Shown here piece by piece: positions 36,437 through 46,645 of a stretch of DNA of 64,000 nt (its first letter is position 1; every line of letters starts with the position of its first letter). Where the stretch lies: assembly GCA_030770535.1 (NCBI GenBank), contig JASVEC010000015.1:62001-126000 (forward strand). Direction: 5' to 3'. This stretch comes from Batkoa obscura. Its lineage: Eukaryota; Entomophthoromycota; Entomophthoromycetes; Entomophthorales; Batkoaceae. The notes below the pieces were generated by a model that saw only the letters and a list, made by a program, of their open reading frames with translations, did no database searches and was not told the DNA's origin. The translations under genes were made by a program, and so were the position numbers.

Positions 36437-37648
36437 ATGCCTTTAAACGAATTAGCTACTTTTGCTTCATTGATGGATCCATTACCGACCAACCACGAAT
36501 TAAATCAATCTAAAGACTCAACTTCGTGTCGTCAATCCGACAAAGTTCACAAAACTTCTAATAAGCGTAAATTGAATTCAACTAAAGGACTAACTGCTAC
36601 TTTATGCTCTAACTGCGGTACTACTAATACTCCATTATGGAGAAGAGGTGCCAATGGAGAACCATTATGTAATGCTTGTGGCCTTTATCATAAATCAAGA
36701 AATGCCAACCGCCCTATACCACAACGTAAATCTAATAAAAAAACTTGTTCTCCACCTTCCCAATCTCATGGAACATGTGCTGGAGATGGCCATTGTAATG
36801 GTACTGGAGGTTCAAGTGCTTGCTCTGGCTGTCCAGCTTTTAATCAACGTTCACGACCATCTTATATTTGCGCTAATTGTGATGCAACTACAACTCCATT
36901 ATGGCGTCGTGATGAACGTGGTAGTACTATTTGTAATGCTTGTGGGTTATATTATAAAATGCATGGCTCGCATCGCCCAATTTATATGAAAAGAACGACT
37001 ATTAAACGTCGTAAAAGATTAACTAATATTCAAGAAAACGAAATAGAAGGTGAGATATATGATGAAACTTCAACCATTCGTTCAAGTTCAACTCCACATC
37101 CTAAAGTTGGTACGATTGTACGTCGTTCAACGACACCATTAATTAGAAGCAAAAGGCCTGAAGTCCCAGCTATTGAGGATTGTTTTACTTCAAAAACAAA
37201 TGTAAATAAAAATGCAAATGATCTTCCAAAGCTTATACTTGATCTTTCTGATGATCCATTAGTTCAAAGTGATCATCCTCGCTCCCCTCGTTTCAGTATG
37301 TCAAATGGATCCATTCCACATCCAAGTCCACGATTAAATAGCTTTTCTTCCTTATCTCCTAAATTTCAAAGGGATTCTCATTATGATATTGAAAGTAATT
37401 CTGCTTATTTAAGAGAAGCTTTACTTGCACCAATCCAAAAAAGACAAATCAATAACCAATTTAACTTACCCCCTATTTCAGAAATTTGTAGAAAGGAACC
37501 ATATTATAATAATCAATTAGACCATTCTACTCTCCTTCAACATCGTGATGAATTACAAAGAGAAATGAATAACATTCATTCCCTTTTAAACAATACCAAT
37601 GCTATCTTATCTTCTTTAAACAAAATGATTGATGGTAAACAATTATAA
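36437..37648 (+). CDS. SRE1: Iron-responsive GATA-type transcription repressor (SRE1/SREA/Urbs1-like)
   Basis: 403 aa, one exon, nuclear. Two GATA zinc fingers: finger 1 uses C57, C60, C78 and C81 ([24 protein letters not shown]); finger 2 uses C145, C148, C166 and C169 ([24 protein letters not shown]), followed by a basic stretch ([10 protein letters not shown]). Between them lies a Cys block with exact spacing C-x5-C-x8-C-x2-C (C114, C120, C129, C132). That block is the hallmark of the siderophore/iron-uptake repressors and is where iron is thought to be sensed. The C-terminus (about 364-400) is a leucine-rich coiled coil, also known in this group. Ser/Pro-rich sequence fills the middle. 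It should repress iron acquisition genes when iron is ample. Six family-type binding sites lie in its own promoter. Confidence 0.93.
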   Translation: MPLNELATFASLMDPLPTNHELNQSKDSTSCRQSDKVHKTSNKRKLNSTKGLTATLCSNCGTTNTPLWRRGANGEPLCNACGLYHKSRNANRPIPQRKSNKKTCSPPSQSHGTCAGDGHCNGTGGSSACSGCPAFNQRSRPSYICANCDATTTPLWRRDERGSTICNACGLYYKMHGSHRPIYMKRTTIKRRKRLTNIQENEIEGEIYDETSTIRSSSTPHPKVGTIVRRSTTPLIRSKRPEVPAIEDCFTSKTNVNKNANDLPKLILDLSDDPLVQSDHPRSPRFSMSNGSIPHPSPRLNSFSSLSPKFQRDSHYDIESNSAYLREALLAPIQKRQINNQFNLPPISEICRKEPYYNNQLDHSTLLQHRDELQREMNNIHSLLNNTNAILSSLNKMIDGKQL

Positions 37649-37974
37649 TGTTCATATTTCTTTTCTTTAAATAAATCCTTTAAATTACATTATGTTGTCT
37701 TATTGTCAATTTGTTAATAACCTTATTACCTTTTATCAATAATGTTAAAAATAAGGATTTGATTACAAATACACTACATAAGTTTGTTTTAAATTTGAGT
37801 CTAGATTTTAACCAAAGTTATAATTCTAAATTCCATTTTATTTAAGTCAAAGTTAATTCAGTTTAATTTTTTAATGAACAGATTGCTAGGTTTAGAATAC
37901 TTTGCAGTTTGATGAGTTTGATGGCCTTTGTTTTTAATTTAGGGTTGATAAATTTTACTATGAATTTAAATATA

Positions 37975-38075
37975 TGGGGATGTTTTTTTTGAGTTCATTA
38001 CTTTTTGCACCTTTTAAGTGCTATTTGAGTGGAAAAATTGCTAGTAAAATTCTTAAATACAAAAACACATCCCCA
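37975..38075 (-). mobile_element. Foldback MITE copy 8
   Basis: TGGGGATGTTTTTTTTG at the left end, core TTTTAAGTGCTATTT, ACATCCCCA at the right end, flanked by TA. Confidence 0.93.
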
Positions 38076-38324
38076 TATATAAAAATTTGCTATCAAACTT
38101 ATAATAAAGAAACCTGACTACAAAAGTAAAAACAACAAAAGGCATCTAGTTGTAAGCTGTTATAATAAAGTTCTATCTCATTTATTCCAAGTTTATTATA
38201 TTATATCTCTAATCTTATAAATAATCAAATGTACAATTTACTTTCACAAATGTGGTGGGTATTTCCAAAGTTTTTTAAATATCTATAATTAGTTCTTTTA
38301 GTACCTCTATGTTCTTTATTAGCT

Positions 38325-38426
38325 TAAGGATGTGTTTTTGTGTTTAAGAATTTTACTAGCAATATTTCCGCTCAAATAGTGCTTAAAAGATAGAAAAAAC
38401 CAATGAACTCAAAAAAAACATTCCCG
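38325..38426 (+). mobile_element. Foldback MITE copy 9 (diverged ends)
   Basis: Left end TAAGGATGTG, core AAATAGTGCTTAAAA, right end ACATTCCCG. Confidence 0.85.
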
Positions 38427-38896
38427 CTTGATGTACATACTAAACAAAAAGGAATAAAAAATCGAATTCAGTTTTTTTGATTAGTGTTGTAATATGTTAT
38501 TTCTAATATGACCACACTTCAATATGATGTCCAATTTAGGTAGTGTAAGTTTAATAAGTGGTTAAAAACTTTCACTTAAATAACAAATTAACTACTTTGC
38601 CGTTAGATAATCTTAAGTTATTCTTGGAATTAAATTGTTTTACATTCAATGTAACATTATTTATTACTCTATAGATTAAAAGCTATACATCAAGATGCTT
38701 GGCATTGTTACTTGTTTGTAATTTTTTGCAATAATATATTGGTTATAATATTTCCACTATTCTTATTGTCAACTTTACTTTACCCGAAAGTTATAGAAAA
38801 ATTAGAAAATAAAAGAGTGATATAAATATGTCTTTATTATTTATCAAAAAACCGCTCTAGATAAAATATTGTACAGCATTCGATTAAATGAACGAT

Positions 38897-39865
38897 CTAA
38901 TTTATTTTGTCTATTTTATTTTTCCAACTACCTGAAAATAAATGCTGGACTTTAGTTTCTGGATGATAGTATCTTGATCCTTTAAATCCTTCTGTTGGTA
39001 ATATATATATATCTTTATACAGCCTTGGTCTCTGAATATTAAATTTTGTAACATCAGTAATATTAAGATAATCAAGAATAGCATCGGACCAAATCCCAGG
39101 TCCTGTCCAATCTAAAACATCACAATCACTTCGATTCCTCTTTACAATCATTTTTGGAGTAATATCTTTAATTCTATTAATAACGTTCCATAGTATTGGA
39201 TGTCCTTTAACTGATGAAAAAGTCCATTGAATAAATTGGACTCCTCTTGCATAGTCATTAGGCTTTTCACATTTAAAATTAATATCTGCATTATAAGCTT
39301 CAATTGAAATAATCATATTTACGCCTGGGGCTCTATTGTTCCATGTATCAATCGGAGTAACGCATAAAGTGTCTGTATCCGTATAAGTACCACCATATAA
39401 ATACAAAGCAATATACCTAAAGTAATCCGCTTTAAGTACAGGTATTGGGAGAGATTTAAAGGCATCGTAAATATCCTTTGGCATATTTATGCGTACAATA
39501 TTATCAATTTCAACATCATTATAAATCTTTATTTTATAGAATGGGTTGTGGGTTCTCCATGAGACTAAAATACCATAATCAACATCTTTTCTATCTCGCG
39601 CTGTCATGTAAATTGACTTTGGCATTCGCATTTTTCTATCTGTTAATCTGGCTTTCCTTGGTTTTCTATTTAACCTTTTTGCTGAGTTCTGATTAAGTAC
39701 CATTTCTCTTTTAATTATTTGCTTGGGTTGTTCAGTTTTAAACAGTTGATTATTTAATGTCTGTTTCATTTTCTCTTCTGAAACTATTAAAGTAATTGAT
39801 ATTATAGTAATAATTACAAGGGTGATAATTATACTAAAAGGTCTGAATCTGCCACTTAAAACCAT
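38897..39865 (-). CDS. GT32 glycosyltransferase, OCH1-like alpha-mannosyltransferase
   Basis: 322 aa, one exon. A type II membrane protein: short cytoplasmic N-terminus, one helix at about 11-29 (SIIITLVIITIISITLIV), a basic stem to about 80, then the catalytic domain starting MPKSIYMTARDR. The family motif LKADYFRYIALYLYGGTYTDTDT (145-167) contains the metal-binding DxD (D163, D165). Further conserved parts are FSSVKGHPILWNVI and TGPGIWSDAILDYL. In fungi these Golgi enzymes transfer mannose from GDP-mannose to N-glycans or inositol phosphoceramides; the exact acceptor cannot be read. Length fits the family, which usually has 300-480 residues. Confidence 0.87.
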   Translation of the reverse strand: MVLSGRFRPFSIIITLVIITIISITLIVSEEKMKQTLNNQLFKTEQPKQIIKREMVLNQNSAKRLNRKPRKARLTDRKMRMPKSIYMTARDRKDVDYGILVSWRTHNPFYKIKIYNDVEIDNIVRINMPKDIYDAFKSLPIPVLKADYFRYIALYLYGGTYTDTDTLCVTPIDTWNNRAPGVNMIISIEAYNADINFKCEKPNDYARGVQFIQWTFSSVKGHPILWNVINRIKDITPKMIVKRNRSDCDVLDWTGPGIWSDAILDYLNITDVTKFNIQRPRLYKDIYILPTEGFKGSRYYHPETKVQHLFSGSWKNKIDKIN

Positions 39866-40422
39866 GGTAGTTTTATATTAAAAATAATTTTTTATAAAAT
39901 TAAAATCAAATGTTTCTATATTACTTGCAATTTAGCTCTATTTATTACAAAATCATGGAACAATTACAATATACCTAAATGGTAAACAAATATAGGGATA
40001 AAGATAGTACAATTATTAGATAAGAGTTATATTCTTATATTATTTACAAAGATATAACTGACACAGAGGCAATTGTTCTAATATTTTTTTTAATTTTTAA
40101 GAATATTTAATTTAAAGCTGCTTATTTTCATCAACTTGCTTAAAACGGGGTATTGCAATGTTCTATTGTATTAGATAATTTCACTATTTAATATATTAGT
40201 TTTTGAGTTCCTATCCAACTTATTTTAATTAATAAAGTGATTATTGCTAATTTTACATTTTATTACTATTATTAAATTATAGGCTATGGGAGTGTATTTT
40301 CTTGTTCAAGAATTTTACTAACAATTACTCTACTTAAATAGTGTTTAAAAAATGGAAAAAGTGACAAAACTAAAAACATACAGATATTTGATCAATCATA
40401 AAGTTAATTTAATCAAAGTATT
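39866..40422. other. Intergenic, 0.56 kb
   Basis: The upstream region of the glycosyltransferase, with one foldback element (40287-40386) ending 36 bp from the left end of the DNA transposon. Confidence 0.6.
40287..40386 (+). mobile_element. Foldback MITE copy 10 (worn right end)
   Basis: TGGGAGTGTATTTTC at the left end, core AAATAGTGTTTAAAA; the right end is eroded. Confidence 0.8.
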
Positions 40423-40742
40423 TGGGGTTGTCTGAATTAGTTTCATTATTTTATCCAATTTTTGAAAAAATTTGTATTTTAAAAACTTCGCTTAAAATTC
40501 TATAAAATCACATCTTTTATTAAAACAAAAGTACCCAAACACAGTTCTAAATCATTCTATTATAGCTCATACTGTAAGTTAGTTGAATTTCTACTAGATC
40601 TTAAATACATGTTCTTATAAAGCTTAATTGAGAAATATTTATTATCAACCGCTTTATAACCAACATTGTAGATTTATTATCAAATAAATAAACTATTTTA
40701 ATGTTATAATTACATTATTAATATATTGCCAAGTTAATAAAT

Positions 40743-40797
40743 AGCTGCATGGGAGGGAGTGGTTAGCCCCAAAACTATAATTAACCATCCCTATATA
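40743..40797. repeat. Imperfect palindrome inside the transposon
   Basis: A GC-richer block, GGGAGGGAGTGGTTAG then TAACCATCCCTATAT, that could fold into a stem. It lies downstream of the transposase frame. It may be a transcript-end hairpin or a relic of another short element. Confidence 0.4.
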
Positions 40798-40874
40798 GTA
40801 CAAGTAATAATAGTTTTTACATATTATTACAGTTACTTGTTCTTTGACTATTTATTAACTTAGCTATTAATAAC

Positions 40875-42578
40875 TTAAGTAATCCTAACATTTAACAATC
40901 TATTTCTATGATTCAACAAACTACTTACTTGCTTAGTAAATATCGAAATTTTTAAATTCTCTGTTATCTTCGTAAGGTAAGCTGGGATCGATCTTTTAAT
41001 TTTTCTGTTTTCTATAGACTCTATAACTTTAATTGGGACTATATCGCTTTTTTTTGATGTATCAGATACTGGATAACAATGTAGTTTATTGTTATGTTTA
41101 ATAAAGTGTAAATACTTCTTAATGCCTTGCATCTCTATTATTCTTTTTGTATTTTTGTTTCTTTTATACTTTTTAAAAATTATATCTGTTTTCCCATTAT
41201 TAACAGTCGAGTTATTAATTTTATTATGCTCGCAAATAAAAGCCTCAAATCTTGAAATTAATTGATCGATATCTTCTATTTTACCTAACGCTTCAAAACT
41301 ACTTTTCCATTTTGAAAGGTTTCTAAAATGTCCATCAACTATACTTTTTCCATGATGCTCAGCAAAAAAATTAAGATTAACATTCAAACTACTATTTATT
41401 TTATGAATTTCTTTAAACATATAGTGTAGAAACTCTTGGGATCTAAAATGATTTCCTGTATCTGCCCATATATTAATTTTTGTAAACTTTTTAAATAGAA
41501 GCTCTGTAGAGATTAAATCGATTAAACAATCTCCTGCATATGCTGAATCATGATTCAATATTTCAGATAAATAATCAAAGTAAACTTTGCCTATTGTTTT
41601 ATCATCTTTTAAATATAATACACCAAAACCTAATACTGATATAGCTTGTTTATTATAATGATCTAGATTTATTGAATCTGGTCTTGTCCCTATTTCCATA
41701 TTTTGTTTAAAATCTAAAACTATTATACAACTTTTGTTATTTAATTTTTTGATAGTTTCATTAAATGTGTTTTTTTGAGTATCAACACAGAATTTATGTA
41801 ATTTGTATAATTTTTCTTCTTCGTTGAAAATTTCTTGTATCTCTGCTTTGTTTTTTGCTGTATTTATTTTATTTTCAAATAACTTTTTTCTAACTGTATA
41901 CTGGGTACATATATTACATAGATCCGTTTTTCTTGCTGGATTTTTGAAATTAGTTGGTATATATTTAAAGAACGTTGACCTGGCTACTGCTTTATCTCTT
42001 AGATCATTCAAATATTTACTATATATCATTCTTCTACTTTTATTTAATATATATATATTATCTGATGAATATTTACTATCGTTACTTTTTTTATTAAATC
42101 TTGATGAAATAGTTGAATCATTTAGTAAATATTGTATGATAGTTTCAATTTGGTCATCTTTAATTTTTTTTGTATTTTTAATAATAGGTTTTAATGTTGA
42201 TATTTTATTATTATTACTTGTTTTTGAATAATCATATTGATTTCTATTTATATTAAACCCAAAACTCTTACATTCATCAAAAGAATATACTGAAGCTATA
42301 GTTGATAATAACGCTACTTGCTGACTTTTGTTTCCTGTTTCCCTTAAAGCACTAATTTTATACATTACTTGATTAAGTTTATTATTATCGATAGTAAACT
42401 TTGATAATATATCTTTTCTTTGTTTTGTTTTATTATAAAATTCCATGAACCTTGGGTTGTTATAAGTAGCTCTTAAAATTGATGTAAATGAATTACAATG
42501 TTTATATTGTGTACTCCTCCCTATTGTATTGAAGTTTTCAAAAATTCCATTTCGAAGTTTAGTTATGAAAGTTTGCAT
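40875..42578 (-). CDS. Transposase-like protein, DDE/RNase H-type, superfamily not assigned
   Basis: 567 aa in one open frame inside inverted ends. A zinc-knuckle-like DLCNICTQY (C221, C224) with H261 and C264 precedes the presumed catalytic core. Acidic positions that could form the core are D289 (IIVLDFKQN), D373 (NIWADTGNHFRS) and, after a FFAEHHGKSIVDGHF block, D415. The N-terminal 200 residues are basic and could bind DNA. This order resembles RNase H-fold transposases, and the HHGKS..D.HF block occurs in uncharacterised transposon proteins, but I cannot name the superfamily. Codon use is as AT-rich as its neighbours, so it has been in the genome long enough, or comes from a similar genome. 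It is intact, so it may be active or recent. Confidence 0.65.
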   Translation of the reverse strand: MQTFITKLRNGIFENFNTIGRSTQYKHCNSFTSILRATYNNPRFMEFYNKTKQRKDILSKFTIDNNKLNQVMYKISALRETGNKSQQVALLSTIASVYSFDECKSFGFNINRNQYDYSKTSNNNKISTLKPIIKNTKKIKDDQIETIIQYLLNDSTISSRFNKKSNDSKYSSDNIYILNKSRRMIYSKYLNDLRDKAVARSTFFKYIPTNFKNPARKTDLCNICTQYTVRKKLFENKINTAKNKAEIQEIFNEEEKLYKLHKFCVDTQKNTFNETIKKLNNKSCIIVLDFKQNMEIGTRPDSINLDHYNKQAISVLGFGVLYLKDDKTIGKVYFDYLSEILNHDSAYAGDCLIDLISTELLFKKFTKINIWADTGNHFRSQEFLHYMFKEIHKINSSLNVNLNFFAEHHGKSIVDGHFRNLSKWKSSFEALGKIEDIDQLISRFEAFICEHNKINNSTVNNGKTDIIFKKYKRNKNTKRIIEMQGIKKYLHFIKHNNKLHCYPVSDTSKKSDIVPIKVIESIENRKIKRSIPAYLTKITENLKISIFTKQVSSLLNHRNRLLNVRIT

Positions 42579-42981
42579 TTTATTTTTATTTCAACAAAAA
42601 ATAAAGTCAAATAAGTGTATTTATATAATTATATAATCATATAGTTATATATTATATATCTGTTAAATATCTAACAGAACTAACATAAAATATATAGTTA
42701 GGAAAATTAGCTATTTAAGAAAAGGAAACAATTAAAATAAGTTTTAAATAGAGACATTTAATTTTAGGCTTTTTAGATTTAACCGTTATATTGAACACAA
42801 ACTTGGAATTTTAAATTTGGATTAATTTCTAAGTAGATTCTGAAACCAATTAGGACAGCCCCATTTTATAAATGTTTAAATTTAATTGTAAAGGAACTAA
42901 TCATTTATTATATAACTTAAACTTTCGATATAAATTTAGTTAAAACCTGAGGATTATACTTCAAAAGACTGAACAAATAAA

Positions 42982-43078
42982 TGGGGATGTATTTTGTATT
43001 TAAGAATTTTACTAATACATTTTCCGCTCAAATAGCGCTTAAAAATGGAAAAAGTAATGAAGTCAAAAAAACACTCCA
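42982..43078 (+). mobile_element. Foldback MITE copy 11
   Basis: TGGGGATGTATTTTG at the left end, core AAATAGCGCTTAAAA, and a shortened right end ACACTCCA. Confidence 0.9.
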
Positions 43079-43129
43079 AATAATAATCAAAGAATCGTGA
43101 AAGATTGCACATTTGAATGTACAATCGTA

Positions 43130-43229
43130 TGGGGATGTTTTTTTTGGCTTTATTACTTTTCTATCTTTTGAGCGCTATTTGAGTGGAAATTTTTTTAGTA
43201 AAACTCTTAAATACAAAAGTACACCCCCG
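43130..43229 (-). mobile_element. Foldback MITE copy 12
   Basis: TGGGGATGTTTTTTTTG at the left end, core TTTTGAGCGCTATTT, ACACCCCCG at the right end, flanked by TA. It lies 51 bp from copy 11 in the opposite orientation. Confidence 0.92.
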
Positions 43230-44067
43230 TATACTTATAAAATAGCTATTCTTTTGAAATTTTTATAAATCTTAAAAGAGTCATTAAGCTCTTTAAGTGT
43301 CTTTACAAAATAACAAACTAAAATGGTAAGAGGATTAATAATAGGAAGCCATAGACAAGAGGCCTTGTAAAAATCACTAAAGTTTTAGATTAATATTTTA
43401 AAAAGTGACCCTCTTCTGCTCGGAAAGGTAATAATAGATAGACTTAAGTTTGGCCTTACAAAATAATCTCCAGGTGTGGAAGAGTGTAGTAGTGATAGTG
43501 GGGGTGCGTAGTAGTCTCTGGAAGGAATTCTTAAGTGGTAAGAATTGATGAATTTTACTCTAATGTTTTAACAATTAATAGATCATTTAGTAAACATACT
43601 ATTTGTTTTTTGAGTTTTACGGATATTATGCTGTATAGATTGTTATAGAACCTATTAAATAAATATATATTATAGGTCATCTTATAATATGGTTGGTTAT
43701 ATAGTATGGATAATAGTTACTAGTAAAGGGCAAAAGCTATATCAGCAAGGAGCTATAACATAAGCTTGATATACATTATTTTATTAAAACTAGGAATTTT
43801 AAGCTTCTTTAAAAAGTTTAATTTTTAAAATAATTTTTTAATGCTAATTAGAACTTTTCAAAAAAAATGATATGATATAAATTATTTACTAATTATATAG
43901 ATTCAAAAAATTTTAAACTTTGATTTATATTTAAAATTTTTATTACTTTATATTTTTTTTACATTTTTATATTTTTATGTTTTTACTGCAAAACAGCCCT
44001 TACTTTATATCAATTCAAAATAATTATAATTTTGACTTTTTTTAAAAATTGAAAAATAAAATCAACA

Positions 44068-44167
44068 TGGGAGTGTTTTTTTTGACTTCATTATTTTTTC
44101 CATTTTTAAGCGCTATTTAAGTGAAAAATTTGTTAGTAAAATCCTTAAATACAGAAATACATCTCCA
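44068..44167 (-). mobile_element. Foldback MITE copy 13
   Basis: TGGGAGTGTTTTTTTTG at the left end, core TTTTTAAGCGCTATTT, ACATCTCCA at the right end. Confidence 0.92.
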
Positions 44168-44664
44168 TATAGTGATCAATATTAAAAAAAGGGAATAAAA
44201 TTTTGATTAAAATAGGAAGCTTAATGATATAGCTATTAAAAGCAATATTTTAAACAATGTTTTAACACCTAAAGCCTTTAAGTCTTAAAATCCGATTTTA
44301 TATAAAAATGGCTTAGTATAAATTGCACCTTTAATCTAAATTACAATTTTATATTCAAGAATGAAATCACACTTATCATCAGTTTGTTTACATATTAATA
44401 TTTTTTATACTATTAAAAGGGCGTTGGCTTGAATGGTTCATTAATATACATTAACATCAGTTAAAATAAGTAGAAATAAGAAAGTAGCCCTTGATTTATG
44501 AAAATATATATTATTATATGATTAACGTCGGTCTCAAGACAAATAAAGCTACCAAATGATACATTATTAGTATGATATAAGTCAAAAGCTCTATTTTATT
44601 ATAAAGTAATTTTTGAATTTGATTAGTAGCGAAAATTAATTTATAGAGAAAGTTTAACAATGAA

Positions 44665-44758
44665 TAAGGGTATTTTTGATTTCATCACTTTCTCCGTTTT
44701 TTAAATGCTATTTGAGCATAAAGATTGTTAGTAAAATTCTCAAAAAAATACATCCCCG
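44665..44758 (-). mobile_element. Foldback MITE copy 14 (diverged)
   Basis: Left end TAAGGGTATTTTTG, core TTTTTTAAATGCTATTT (the AGCGCT centre is lost), right end ACATCCCCG. Confidence 0.82.
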
Positions 44759-46594
44759 AATAAATATAGTAAAATGGTATTTTAAGAAGTAGCATAACGC
44801 CTTATTAATTTGTTTACTTTAAAATGTAATCCTACATTATTGTGGATCTATTATTTCAGTAGATCAGACACCTTTAATTCACATTCTTTTCAGATGATAG
44901 TAACAAAACGTGATCTTATTTTATTCAATCTATAAATAAAACTTATGGTAATGTATAGAATATTAAATAATAGAAATTAAAGACTTATCATTTACCTTTA
45001 TGTATCTTAGAGAGAGTCTAAATAAAATATGATTGGTTCATTTCTATTTTTTTCAAAATGGATCAAATTTGCAAAAACCAATTAAATTTGAAATCTTAAT
45101 TTTACAAATTATACATTTTTTTACTAAGTTATATATTGTTTAAAACGATGTATAATTTAATATAAATAAATCAAAATAAAATAACATAAACAGAATAAGA
45201 TGCTCTTGCTCTAAAGTCATATTTTTATCTGTAAAAATAAAAAATTACAAGATTTAGAACAAGAGCTTCAAAAAAAATAGTCTATAATTTAAAATCAAAG
45301 CTAACCATAATAGCTATTAATCTGGTTTTAGAGATCCTATTGGCTAATCGATTTCTTAGAAAGTACTTTTTATCAAAACAACTATATAGTTGCTATTTAC
45401 TCTCCCGTATTTTATGCTCTATACTAATTACAGATTTAAACGAAACTAAAAAAATAATGTAATTAAAGTAAACTTGTTAAATTTTTGCCTGAGAAATCTG
45501 GTAGCTCAATATTCATTTTCATTTTTACTAAAGTTATAAATAAACATGTAATGAGCTTTTTTCTATTTGGAAAGCAAACCTTCTATGTTTAGAACACCTT
45601 AAGGTTCAGCTACACTCAGGGCGCGAAATATACATATTATCATTATGCTGTATTGTTTATTTATTTCTAAATAATAACAAAGCTTCCAATTCAATTTATT
45701 CATTATAATTCATAATTAATAGATCATCAATTGTTTGGTAACCACAGTCCAAAAATGGCACTCTGTGGTTTATCATGGTCAAAACAAACTTCTATATTTA
45801 ACATATAAATCAATGCAAATATTACACTATAACCTTTGATAATATTTAATTAAACTGATTCTATAAAACATTTAATTGAAGTCACTATCTAGTACAAAAT
45901 GAACATTTGACACCTAGCCAATCATAATCCACTTTGATATCAAGATTTCGATCTCATCTATATTAGACAAGATGGATATCAACTAAAAGGTGAGTATTAA
46001 ATTAATATTTAGGACAAATATCTTTTTTAGGACTTAATGTTAAACTATTCTTTAGGAATCTAAGTTTAGCTTGATCTACTAAGTTTATAAAATGAAATTT
46101 TATATATAGAATCTTTAAAGGAGAATTAATAACTACCAAAATAGCCTCTTAGTTATCGTCATTAGTCGTTAAGATAAATGAATGACAATAATAAGTAAGC
46201 TTTACTTACTAACATTAATAATTTTGGATTTACTATTACACTAAGGTGGTATATAAGAGTATCATAGAAAAGCATAGAATAAATAAAATTTACTTAAAAT
46301 TTAATTCAGAATAAATTATTTTTGCAATAATACTTTAAAAGGGTCAGATGAAAGTCACATAGCATTAAAATTAATAGGCTTAGTTCATTAACAAATATAG
46401 CTACTACTCTACCATTTACTATTAAATTTATTATTCCAATTGACTGTATTATTTATTAACACTATCAAACTTAATGATTAACATGTTTAACCTCATGATT
46501 AATATTACATTATTATTCCAAATCCCCTTTTTTAATACTTAGTTTTGTATAGTTCAATAGCAAATAGGTATAAATCCTCTAACCCAGAAATGAG

Positions 46595-46602
46595 TATAAA
46601 TA
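46595..46602 (+). promoter_or_regulatory. TATA box of chitinase at 46646
   Basis: TATAAATA, 43 bp before the start codon. Another TATAAAT lies at about 46569. Confidence 0.55.
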
Positions 46603-46645
46603 CTACCATTTATCTCCAATTCAAAAATTATCAATTCACTTAACA

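Larger units (their letters stand above)
37649..38896. other. Intergenic, 1.25 kb, convergent
   Basis: Two foldback elements in opposite orientation (37975-38075 and 38325-38426). No gene seen. Confidence 0.6.
40423..42863 (-). mobile_element. DNA transposon, about 2.44 kb, with 23-bp imperfect terminal inverted repeats
   Basis: The left end at 40423-40445 starts TGGGGTTGTCTGAATT and the right end, read inward from 42863 to 42841, starts TGGGGCTGTCCTAATT; both finish GTTTCA. 19 of 23 positions match. The ends enclose one uninterrupted transposase-like frame (40875-42578), so the element looks whole. The flanking bases (TT on both sides) would allow a 2-bp target duplication, which is not proven. 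The first 37 bases of the left end resemble one end of the foldback MITE family. A single copy is seen in the window. Confidence 0.75.
42864..46645. other. Gene-poor region, 3.8 kb
   Basis: Four foldback elements (42982, 43130, 44068, 44665) lie here. A patch with more G and C at about 43400-43540 has no open frame that I recognise. The last kilobase is the chitinase upstream region. No gene is supported. Confidence 0.6.

Noticed and set aside
41803-42231. 142-codon hydrophobic forward frame
   Set aside because: Antisense shadow of the Lys/Asn-rich transposase frame.
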